From: Hirudo medicinalis
Taxonomy: Eukaryota > Annelida > Clitellata > Hirudinida > Hirudinidae
Direction of reading: 5' to 3'
Length of the DNA stretch: 57,028 bases
Assembly (NCBI GenBank): GCA_011800805.1
Contig: MPNW01000367.1
Coordinates: 4,789-61,816, forward strand
The translations under genes and the position numbers were made by a program. Below, one piece after another: positions 43,901-54,352 of the stretch (positions are counted from its first letter, which is position 1; each line of letters begins with the position of its first letter). The notes beneath the pieces are model-generated. The model did no database searches, was not told the DNA's origin, and saw only the letters and a program-made list of their open reading frames with translations.

Positions 43901-45200
43901 ACGGCAAGCACCATGGAAGTGGAATATTTTTCAAAGATCGTGACGACGGCCGGCTTTTCTGGCAAGACTGAAAGTGAAAGTAATATTCTGGCATTAATCG
44001 CTGAATCTCACCAGTAAATTCCAAAAGCTTTCGCTAATTGGATTTTCCAAAAAGAGCGCAGATGCAAGATGATGATTCAATTTCAGATGACAGAAAATTC
44101 CAGAAAATTATGTCAAAATGAATCACAATCATCCTCCTGGTTAATACATTCCTTGACAACAAAGTTCCATTTGTAAGCAATTTACAAATTGAAGCAAATA
44201 ATTGCACAAACCGGTGCCATATTAAACAGCATTCTTTCAGCCATGCTTCTTAGTTTTAGTTGTGATAACTGTTTTAAGGTTTCACTGTATTTTAAATGTT
44301 AAAGTCATTCATAGTCTCTGAAATTTAAACAATATTATGCAGCCAAATTTAAGTTCTAATTATTAATCTTTCCATTTTTAACATAAACTCTTCTTTTAAG
44401 ATATGCAGAACACTTTTCACAATAAATAACGACAAGAGCTTCTTCCACGTTGACTTGTGAAGCAGTAACTGAAATCTAACATCAACCAGTTCAACTTGTT
44501 ACCCAAAATAATGTCGGAAAACCATTCTCGTTTATTTAACTCCACACAACACTTTGACAATCACAGTTTGGACAGTCCTGTATTCGATCGAATGACTGTG
44601 ATTGCAAGAAACTCTAGTAGTGTAGATGCCTTGATTCAATTTGAGTAATTCTTATCAAGTTCAGAGAATGGCACAACATCCAGAGTGCATTTTCAAACTT
44701 TTAGCATTTTCTCTTGCCTAATTTCTTCCACAAATTCAAGCATTATCTGATTTACCTGGCTTCACCATGCATTTATTTCTTTGGTTTGCTGGACCAGTCA
44801 AAAGTCTTCCATCCAAACATTACTTTGAAGAACATACAAACACAACAGCGACTTGACACAAAAAATGAAAGACAAAGGCGTAGGGATCAGAGACTTTATG
44901 TTGTAGTCTCAGATTGGTTTTAATATTTAGGTATAGGTTCGAATTTATTTCTTATTCCTCGGCTTAGTTTTTATTTTCTTGGTAAGATTTTGTAAAATTT
45001 CTGTTGGTGTAAATGTAGGAACCAGCATTCCAAACCTTTTCTCAACCTTTTCAAATTAATTGCTTTGTTTTTGTATTCTCTGATCCAAATCCAACCATCC
45101 ATTCATGCATTCATCCAACCATCCATTCACTGTAACCAATGTCCTAGGAGCTAATGGAGATTTTGCATCCTACTCTTAATCATCACATTACTAATGTTAT

Positions 45201-45234
<34 letters not shown>

Positions 45235-48200
45235 GTAGTAGTAGTAGTATTTTTACTAATTATTATTTTGATTAATTGTATGTTATCATATACATCCACT
45301 TTGTTTAACAAAAAATAAAAGCTCTTTAATTATACAGTGTTTGATATGTTAATGAATGCTAATCAAATGAATTTTCGTTACTATTCAGTAAAAAACAAAC
45401 CTGCTTCTAGGACGGTAATGTGTGCAGCCTTTTCACCGAAGATGTTGCCCGCTCGACAAGAGTACGACCCCGATTCATCCACCACTGGAGTGACCTGGAA
45501 GACGACAAATACCGATACCATTTTTAATTTAATCAAAAAATGCATGATATCAAAATCGGAAGATGTGATTTTGGAAGTTGAAGTTGTGTGATCATGCAGA
45601 GGTTTCTGGAGTATTGGTTACTATTTACCTGAAGAGTTGACTTGAAAGCATGTCCTTTGAGTTCTTCGAAGATCTTGAAGACATCCCCTTTAGTTGCATC
45701 AAAGGGGATATCATTTCTCGTCCAGGTGATTTTAGCTTGAGGATTGGAAAATACTTCGCAAGTGAGGTTGCTTGAATGGTTGAGGAGAAGATATTCTTCT
45801 GAGTTTGGATTGGCAGCAAAGAATGGGGCAACTGGTGAAATAAAGAATGATTTCATTTCTGATTATTTTTGGTTTATTCAAAGTTTTGAAATGGTTACTA
45901 ACATAGAATATCCACAAACGAATTATTCTCTGCCTTTCCCTGTGAATTCTCAGCAATGCAGCTGTAAACTCCGGCATCTTTTAGAACATCCACTTGTTCT
46001 TTCGGTTTCTCATACTCAACGACAGTCCAACTCTCCCCTTCACTTCCAACCACCTGACAATACAATTTTGTAAATCAATTTATGCAACAGTTCGGGAAAC
46101 TCAATGTGGAACGCAACAGCTCAATAAGGGTAGCAGAGCACAATAACATCTATTTTCCAGGTTTTAGTACATAACACCAGAAGCCTAGAAAGCTTATCCT
46201 TGGAGAAATAATGTTTATGACGAAAGAATACATTTTTATGTGGAAAATAACTTTTTAAAACATCACCTGTTTCAACGTCTCGTTTCCCGAATGCAAAATT
46301 TTAACAATCGATACTTTGGGAGTTGGAAACCCAATTGCTTTGCACTTGATTCTTAAGGTTTCTCCAGTTTTGAAAGTTATGTTGCTGAATTCGGTTACTC
46401 TCGGAACGGCTGCAATGAAAACAACGGCAATAAATGGCAAATAGTAAACAACCGACGACGACGAAAAACAAACCAAGAACTATCAGACGGTTCAGCCTCG
46501 AATCGTTCCCAAGTCCGTTTGATGCTTCACACGTGTAGTTGCCTGCATCTTCAAGGGTTACAGATTGCCAAAACAACTTTCCCTCTTCAGAATTAATGGT
46601 GACGGTTGAGCTGGACACCATGGGTTTTTTACTGTCATCCTGTTGAATAACAATGAATTTTGATTATGAATTAAGCCTGGGAAAGAGATTTAATTGTAGT
46701 GTAATCCAGCATTTAAGTCGATTTGACAATGTGGGTCACTTGCTAATTGATTGAATTAAGTCGATTAAACAATCGACAAACAAACCCTGTAGAACTTGAA
46801 TGTTGGCTTTGGCAAGCCCTCTGCAGCACAAATGATACTTTTTTGTGATCCTTCGGTTGCCCTGGCGACTCCCTTCCACGAAGACATGGTAGGAGGATCT
46901 GATTGACAGAAAATTTTAATAAGACACTATGCATGACATCGGATAAATTGCTACGACTCGCCTTGGAGTTCAACTTCTATTTCGAATTGAAATCTCTTGC
47001 CAGTCGCTGGGATCGAGGCTTCGCAGATGTATTTTCCCCCATTTTCTTTGGTGACATTTTTAAAGAAGAGAACTTTGTCTATCGGATCGTATACATCACC
47101 TGTGGATGATAAAATAAGGGATAAGATTTTATATTAAATTTATTGTGTTAAGTATTACGTACCAAAATAAATTGAAATGGTTTGGTTAAGAAAACGAGTT
47201 TCATAAGCATCAGGGCAGCATCACAGAAGTCTTTGCATTAAACGATAAGGAGATCTGACTGAATGAACACCAGCAATGAAAGCGCGATGATGATAAATCA
47301 AAATAAAATTGACATTTCTTCCACATTTCTTATTATTATTGCTTGTACACGCTCCTTATGATTATATGATTAATAAATTTGATAAATGTTGGTGGTTACT
47401 GTCTTCGATAAATGTTTGTTAATAAACAATTGAACATCCAATTAATCCCGTGCATCTCTAATCAAGGACATTGAGGACATTTTTTCATATTCGTAGAGGC
47501 GAAAGTAGGATTGGAATTAAAAATCAATTCATGCCGACATCATCACGTCGTGTCAATGGAAATGAAGCTCCTTGAAATTCAAAGCATGTCTAATTCAGAC
47601 TTCATATTTTATGCATGTTTTGTATGGCTAGACTCTTCTGGTCACAGATGGCGATGATGATTGTAATGACGGTGGTAGTGGTGATGATGATGATGGTGGT
47701 AGTGGTGGTAATGATGAAAATCATTAACTGCTGTTATTGATTAATAATTAATAATCCCATTAATGTCAATGTTGAGGGCGATGATAGAGAAGCACAAAAA
47801 AGGAGGAACACTGTGCAGATGGCTTCGTAATATGAGGGATGTTCTCGAGCGGAAAGAAATTCTTAAAATGTCAAACGGTTTGTTATTGAGATCCAAGAAG
47901 TGAAAAGTCTGTCAGAGGATGGGAAAATAATTTGATTTATGAACTGGATTTCGAAGCCACCAACCATTTGCATGACAATTAGACGATTTTAAGAGAACGG
48001 CGAAAACAAGAAGAGAATGGATTCTAACAGCATTCAAATACAAAAATTAAAAAAAAAACAAATAAAAAAGAATCTTATTAAGAACTTGATTTCAAAAACC
48101 TTGTTTATTTTAAATAATTAATTTAATAAAATATTTACTGTTAATGGAATCCGATTAAAAGTCAGAAAGTATTGACGTCTTCTAACCTTTTACAACACGT

Positions 48201-48994
48201 GCATTGTTCCTTCTCCACCTCACCGAAAGATTCAAACTGGATTTCACTGGGCACTCGATGGAACCATTCTTCCAAAGATGGAGCCTCTGGTTTTTCAGGT
48301 TTTCGTCGAGGTGTGGAGGTACTTTTGTGTGAAATGTTGAAAGTCATTAAAGTGATATTTTTATCAACAATTTCGGATTTGAATTATTAAAAATGCTCTA
48401 AATTTGCCAATAGATTGTTAAGTTGATAGAATTTTGGTTTTTAAGTGACTAAACAAGCTAATTATTAATTATTGAGATATTTATAAAGATTCAAACAAGA
48501 AAGTATGATTCTAATTCTTCGGAAACATGTTTTCAAGACATGTTTTCATTTAAAAAAGACAACGAAAAATCAAATTTTTGGTCAAACATCAACTCAAATC
48601 ATAAATCATTTCGTTGAGAAAATGTTAAAATTCGTTTATAATCGTTGGAGGTGGTTTTCCAGACAAAAAAAAGGAGAGAAATTCCTCTCATTTTGTTGTG
48701 ATGCAGCTGCTGAGCACGTGACCAGGTTAAAATCTCGGAGGGATTTTGAAAGCAAGAAGATAAATTTGGAAGCAATTCAAATGAACCTGCAGTACTTTTG
48801 AGCTCGGTTGTTCAAAGCAGGCACGTGATTAAAATGGTTGATTAAAATAATGCATGATTGAGTTGAAGAGTGGTTGAAACCAACCGTAGACTACGACAGA
48901 TATTATCTTGGTCTCATTGTTCACTTTGCAAGTATAATTGCCTGAGTTTTCCTCCTTCAGAGAATCGAGATGGAGCTCAAGTAGGGCATCTCCC
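37913..48994 (-). CDS. NCAM/Fasciclin II-like neural cell adhesion molecule (5' end incomplete)
   Basis: Seventeen minus-strand exons join with matching phases and one open frame (727 residues from the first exon found): 48885-48994, 48187-48321, 46962-47099, 46786-46898, 46474-46639, 46267-46409, 45903-46053, 45629-45831, 45401-45494, 43839-43967, 43466-43513, 43170-43310, 42956-43086, 42498-42663, 40419-40617, 40137-40188 and 37913-37978. They encode the end of Ig1 (SGNYTCKV), Ig2 (GSIECPV to GKYICEAS), Ig3 (IICAAEG to GNYTCEASN), Ig4 (RIKCKAIG to GVYSCIAEN), Ig5 (NLTCEV to GSYSCRAGN) and two FN3 domains. A transmembrane helix (WLLGIVFGVLLVVCILVDLA), a CYAANGCG juxtamembrane motif resembling NCAM CYFLNKCG and a short tail ending DEAKA follow. 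Five Ig plus two FN3 with each Ig split by an intron is the NCAM/Fas2 plan. These proteins mediate homophilic adhesion in axon growth. Signal peptide and Ig1 start lie upstream. The intron after 46962 starts with GC. Confidence 0.9.
38893..39000 (+). repeat. GC-rich SINE-like block in the last NCAM intron
   Basis: This GC-rich block in an AT-rich intron contains GACACCGAGGCGAGCGTGG and GAGCCGAACCC at box A/box B-like spacing. It resembles the block at 19255-19345 (GACACCATGCGGGCGTG, GTTCAAACCC, CCGTCGG). I read it as a repeat copy rather than an exon. Confidence 0.4.
40419..40617 (-). CDS. NCAM-like transmembrane exon
   Basis: This exon of the NCAM-like gene starts after the CATCTACAG acceptor (D completed as G|AC) and ends AG|GTGTGA. 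It encodes a Ser/Asn-rich stalk, the single helix, CYAANGCG with likely palmitoylated cysteines (by analogy to NCAM) and a basic/acidic membrane-proximal tail ending VEQEER. Phase links it to 42498 upstream (directly or via the 41179-41223 cassette) and to 40188 downstream. Confidence 0.9.
41179..41223 (-). CDS. Candidate 45-nt alternative cassette exon, Ser/Pro-rich stalk insert
   Basis: Bounded by a TTTGTGCTAATCCAG acceptor and a GAAG|GTAAAATAC donor, this segment starts and ends in phase 1. It can therefore be included or skipped without changing the frame between the second FN3 (ends HVCR, G|) and the transmembrane exon (AC...). It would insert DTSPVHSPASQIPKE (15 residues), rich in Ser/Thr/Pro. 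Its position is like the muscle-specific domain exons of vertebrate NCAM, which lie between the FN3 region and membrane and carry O-glycans. It is predicted from sequence only. Confidence 0.5.
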
Positions 48995-48999
48995 CTGGA

Positions 49000-49026
49000 A
49001 TCAAATGATTGAAATGAATAATGTAG

Positions 49027-49064
<38 letters not shown>

Positions 49065-49274
49065 GTGCTGAATTATATTATTGTAATTACCAAGTTATTA
49101 CTATTTATAATATTAACGTAGCTGTTTTTTGCCTTAATTAAACTCTAAATGTAATGACGAAATATAGAAACGATGATGGATGATTTCGTCAAGTTTATTG
49201 ATATATAAAAAGCGAATTCATTTATCATCATCATCATCATCATCGTCGTCATCATCATCATGAGCATCATCATC

Positions 49275-49308
<34 letters not shown>

Positions 49309-51931
49309 TCATCGTCGTCGTCGTCATCTCAGACGTCATTGCAGCAGATTGGGTCTTCACCACTCAAGTGGTTTACAACGTCAGCGCCTAAAAACATCGG
49401 TTGGAATTTCCAGACCGCCTCAATCTCTGCCTCTCTCCTGGAAATGGGCGTAACGCGTGGATCGGCATGGCAACGGTTGCCTACAACAACCAGTGGCTTA
49501 CTTATCGGAACACGTTCATCCGGCTAGTAGTGCTTTACTGGGCTAAAAAAAAAAGCGCTTCGAGGTAAAATGTCTGATTGGTTGGTTTGGCGGGAAATCG
49601 TGTCACACAAAAATAAGGCAGACGTCGGAGGGAGGCCGATGGGAGTTTAGAGCCTTCATTTACTTCTTATCGATCAGATATCACATATTCATCGTCATCA
49701 TCACCACCGTTCGTGCAGTCAGCATCACCATAATCAGACGACCGTACGTGACCATACATTATCATTATTATTTCACTATCTTTGTAATCATCATCGGTAG
49801 CATGGTAGCATCATCATCGTTTTGTTATTGGCGAGGAATTGCCAGGAGAGTAGGTGGAAGGGATTCCTCGACGAGTAATTCTCACTCCTCCTTACGAGAC
49901 AAGGACGAATGAGGGTCAGCAGCAGTTTTAAAAATTTATTTTCGGTTTTGATCACGTGAGCTATCGGTTCATCAACAATTATCTGTTGATTTAAGTCATT
50001 TTTAAGAAAATCAAATTTTGATTTTGCACAGAGAGAGAGAGAGAGAGAGTAAGAAAGAGAGAGGTTACTTTTTGTAACATCAGGAGGATGTGATTTTCTG
50101 TGAATGCTTAAAATTTAAGATTCCATACTAAATTTATTTTAAATATTAAATATGTTTATCTAATTAAATCTACGTAATTTAAATGAAATTATTAAGATAT
50201 TACATAGATATAAGCAACACAAATAGATATGAAATTATATGAAAATTAATTGGGAATCGTTAGTTGATCTTAGATCTTTATTTCTCCTATTATCACTCAA
50301 AAATGTTTGGAATCGCACAGCAAAAGAGAGGGCAACTATTGGAAGGCTGCACTGGAAGTAGAAGTGCTGAAGATGGAGAGAACGTGAGGATTGAGTGAGA
50401 GGATGAAGCAAGCAGAGTTCAATGCATGGAAAGCGTTTTCTGAGACTCCTGTTTTGTCTGATGCAATGTTCCACATAATTGGAAGCGATGATGATGATGA
50501 CGATGATGATTGTGGCGATGGTGATGACGACGACGATGGTGATGATGCTGAAGCTGATGAATTACGATGATCATTACGATGGTGATGATTCATCTTGTTG
50601 GGTTTCCTTACACCAGTCGCTCATTCGTCCGATTATTCGTTCATTAGTCATCTGTCGATGTATCACTTGTAACCATCATCATCATCGTCATCATCATCAT
50701 CGCCATCTCCTTTCAGTCATCGATTAGCCTCCCAAATTAAACAATCCTTTTCTATTTGTGGCGAACCAATAAAGTGAACATTTATTCAATTATTCAACAA
50801 TTTTAATTTCATCGCGATAAATCCTGAGCACATCCTCCATAATCGTCGTCGTCGTCGTCGCCGTCACTCTCGGTGAACTCATTCGCGATGGATTGAAAAT
50901 GGATTGAGATGATTGAGATGGATTGAAAATGGATTGAGATGGAGTGACGAATTAAAAAGTCTTTATTTCAACAATGAATGACAACAATTTGTCTCAAATA
51001 GCAGATTTATTAAACACCTAATTATCACATTTATTACCGTAAAAATTAATGAGCAATTTGAAGGGGCATCTACTTATTATGCTAATGTCATCATGAATAC
51101 TAATGTTATGTATAAAAATAGTAACCTATCGCATTACGAATCTTTAAAGGAAATAAAATTATTTTTGTTCGCTTTTAAATTTTAATTATTACGAAGAACA
51201 TTTTAAAAATAAACTATTTAAGAAACCACTTCCTAAAAGGTTTGAAGATCATTAACGTTTAATTAATTAAATTCTTTCAAAATCCAATAAAATCAAATAA
51301 AATCGTTTGAAATTCATCGGGAAGTCCAAGTTTCACGGTGAGCAGATGACTCAATTGTTTTCGACACCTTTATTGCCTTACCGCTTCACTCGTGGTCGAT
51401 GAGATGTTTTTATGTCTGGTCACGTGGTGAGACAACATATTTAACTTTTCGAAATGGTTTGTTCTATGCTCGCTCACGGACAACACATGTGCACGCACAT
51501 AAGTTTCAATATCTGTGTCGACATTCAAGTAAGGACAATATTCTAATTGAATATTTGATTCAACACCCCTGATATAAGTGACATGACACACGTGATGCAA
51601 AAGGACCACCTCAAAAAACTTCAGCAGACATATTAAGCATACTTTCTTAAACATATTACATACGAGCATTTACACTTCAAGTATATACTTTGATCCCCAA
51701 AGTTGTCATCTATTCATTTTTTAAATCTGAGAATGTGAAGATTTCGCTGACGCACATGAGAGGCGTGGGTATTGGTTTTCAACTGAGACGTCGGTCAAGC
51801 AGCAACGTGTAGTAGCTGCACGAGCTACAAGTGGTAATCATACAAACTACAAGTGGTTACCATGCCGGCTACAAGTGGTAGCGATCGCTACGATCCTCCA
51901 TGAGAACAGAAGTCAACTTCAGGAAGCTCAC
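49000..51931. other. Probable 5' intron of the NCAM-like gene; microsatellite-rich
   Basis: The stretch contains (AAT)n at 49028-49063, CAT/GTC tracts at 49218-49330, a GA run at 50031-50050 and GAT/ATG tracts at about 50485-50600. At least one exon encoding the middle of Ig1 (with its Trp) should lie here or nearby, in phase 1 and out phase 2. I could not place it with confidence. Confidence 0.4.
51825..51890. repeat. 22-bp tandem repeat with CTACAAGTGGT core, 3 copies
   Basis: The core CTACAAGTGGT begins at 51825, 51847 and 51869, an exact 22-bp period. The ten bases between cores diverge. Confidence 0.85.
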
Positions 51932-51964
51932 CGCGTGGGAAGACGCAGTTGAGAACAACAGACC
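51932..51964 (-). CDS. Candidate 33-nt micro-exon of Ig1 of the NCAM-like gene
   Basis: A strong acceptor (TTTCGTTTGTTTCAG) and donor (GTGAGC) flank 33 nt encoding GSVVLNCVFPR. This looks like strand B of an Ig domain with its first cysteine, the part missing from Ig1 of the NCAM-like gene downstream. Its exit phase (1) does not join directly to exon 48885-48994 (needs 2), so another exon must lie between if this is real. Confidence 0.35.
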
Positions 51965-52210
51965 CTGAAACAAACGAAGAAATCATTTCACCTTTCGCTG
52001 ACCTCTGACCTTTTAAACTTCAGGGGCTTAATAAAGAATCACGGAGTTGAGGAAATTTTCACATGCAAGGAAAAAAGCGGAGAGATGTGGAGAAAGTGAG
52101 AGGATGACTTCATGAAAAAAACTGATCATCTTTTGAGTTATCAAAGGATTTTAGGAGATGGGAATGTTTCGTTCCAAAACTGGAAATTATAGCAATGTTA
52201 TGATATAATT

Positions 52211-52490
52211 ATGAAATTTATTATTATTATTATTATCATAATTATTATTAACGTTATTATTATTATTAATGTTATTATTATTATTATTATCGTCATCAAT
52301 TTTACACTTATTCCTAATCAAAGGCATGAATTTTCAAGAATTATTTTAATAAAAAAATTACAGTTAAATCCTTGTTTGTCTTGTAAAAACTGATAAATAG
52401 AATTAATAACAATAATAATAATAATAATAATAATAATAGTTAATTTATAATAATAATAGTTAATTTATAATAATAATAAAAGTTAATTTA
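52211..52490. repeat. (ATT)n / (AAT)n tracts
   Basis: ATTATT lies at 52215-52290 and AATAAT at about 52400-52490, the latter mixed with GTTAATTTATAATAATAATA units. Poly-Ile frames here are artefacts. Confidence 0.9.
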
Positions 52491-53416
52491 TAATGCGTCA
52501 TTTGCATAGCATCAGAGGCGCCGAGAATGACTGCATCAACAAAATACATGTTACTGTGACACTTAATGCCATGGCAACCAATGTTCCCTCTGAGGATTGG
52601 CACTTGATTACAATAAATTCAATAAGTAATTTGTATGTTGTATACAAATATTTGCATGAATATTCGTACAAACAAAATTTGAGCTTGTATGAAAAAATGA
52701 ACTCGACCACTGATCCTGTGAGTTGGGGTTTTACCCAATCATAACATAACTTTCCAGCGACTTTTTAGCAAAGGTCAAATTTATTTATTATTTATTTATT
52801 TATTTATTAAAACATTTATTTGTTACAGTTTTAATAAGTTTACAAAATTATTTTGACAATCAATTTATTAATTAATCTCTCATCTGTTTTCTTTTTCTTC
52901 TTTCCGAAGATTACAAACCTTGTCGAAGTCTAGGAAAATGGAACTTGACCATCATTACATCTTCCAGAAGATCCACAAACAAAAATATATCCATCTAATA
53001 CATTTGTCACGTTATTTTAATGAATGCACCAATTAATTAAATATCTTAATAAATGCCAATGTGTTAAGTCCTCTCTGAGAGTCAGTACTTGATGCTTGAA
53101 AGGTCCCACGTATACTAAAAAATAAATTTATTTATTTGAACTCTTCAATGTGCAATGTACAGTTGATTAATTCCTTGAAAGAAGGTCAGTAATGCCGTAT
53201 CGTTTTTTTGTCACACCTTGTACTTGTACTCTACAAACCGTTCCCAGGTAATGGTTAATCTGTCTCAAGTAAAGCACTGTATTTTTTGAAGACTTTTCGA
53301 GTCGTCCAATCAAAAATTGAAAGTATGTAGATTGATGAAGAATCAGAACATATAAATATATTATGAAATAAGCCAATCTTGTAATTCATTTCATGGAATT
53401 TTTCCAAATCGATGCA
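52491..53416. other. AT-rich sequence, no supported gene
   Basis: A TTTA tract is at about 52780-52810. CCTGTGAGTTGGGGTTTTAC (52715-52734) resembles one arm of the hairpin repeat at 54245-54352. Short frames here are not recognisable. Confidence 0.5.
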
Positions 53417-53545
53417 AGTTAGCTCAGAAGGTTGAGTTCCTGCATACGGTGTTAAGGGCAACCGTGTCTTGTTCGAAAACCAGCTTTCACTGCCATGCAA
53501 ACGGTTGACAAAGAGCGCCTCTGACGCTATACAAATGAAGTACAT
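53417..53545 (+). repeat. tRNA-derived SINE-like repeat, copy 2
   Basis: GTTAGCTCAGAAGGTTGAG matches a box A layout and TTGTTCGAAAACC a box B layout. The tail carries CACTGCCAT, AGCGCCTCTGACGCTATACA and AATGAAGTAC, shared with copy 1 at 8836-9028. It is degenerate and not an intact tRNA gene. Confidence 0.7.
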
Positions 53546-53935
53546 TTACATTTATGTTAAATGAAATACTGGACTGAAAACTATTATTGACCGTAAAATT
53601 GTGTTTTGAAATCAGTGTTTCAACATCTTCGCCAAAATAAGCAGTAATGTTATTGCCACTGACTTTAAATAGTTTGTATTACCTCAGGAAAACAACAATG
53701 AATTGATTGATTTGATTGGCTGGATTTTTTTCGTTTTTTTTTAAACTAACTTAATTTGATTGGTCGTCATTATTTCGTCTCGAAAGATTTGAAATGATCG
53801 TTCTCCTCCTTGTTCCTCCTCGTTCGTCAAGAATGTTTGAATCTCGAGAGGAAAGTAAAACTCACGACCATGATTTGTAGGACATCAGGAATCAAAAGGA
53901 GTCGATGACATGATTGCATCGCATGCCTAAGGAAA

Positions 53936-54226
<291 letters not shown>

Positions 54227-54244
54227 GTTGGAGAAGTGAGAGGT

Positions 54245-54352
54245 AAAAGCCAACTCACAGGGAGCGACTTTTGCCAGTTCTACTTAGATTTCCAGGGTCA
54301 TGAGGTAGAATTAGGGTTAGGACCAAAGGTCGATGCCTGTGAGTTGGCTTTT
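54245..54352. repeat. Hairpin-forming inverted repeat (17-bp perfect arms)
   Basis: AAAAGCCAACTCACAGG at 54245-54261 is the exact reverse complement of CCTGTGAGTTGGCTTTT at 54336-54352, with a 74-bp loop. One arm is partly repeated at 52715-52734. It may be a small foldback/MITE copy. Confidence 0.75.

Noticed and set aside
49409..49530. Plus-strand C-type-lectin-like frame (NAWIGMATVAYNNQWLTYRN) and overlapping minus-strand Ig-like frame (EAEIEAVWKFQPMFLGADVV)
   Set aside because: Both strands look weakly coding at once. The minus frame cannot be joined to the NCAM exons in the required phases, and the plus frame lacks the rest of a lectin domain.
52498..52570. Minus-strand signal-peptide-like MALSVTVTCILLMQSFSAP
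   Set aside because: There is no usable donor before the stop and no phase-compatible join to the NCAM exons. The opposite strand is also open across the region.
53416..53490. Possible tRNA gene
   Set aside because: Box A/B-like motifs are present but the acceptor and anticodon stems do not pair. It belongs to the SINE-like repeat shared with 8836-9028.
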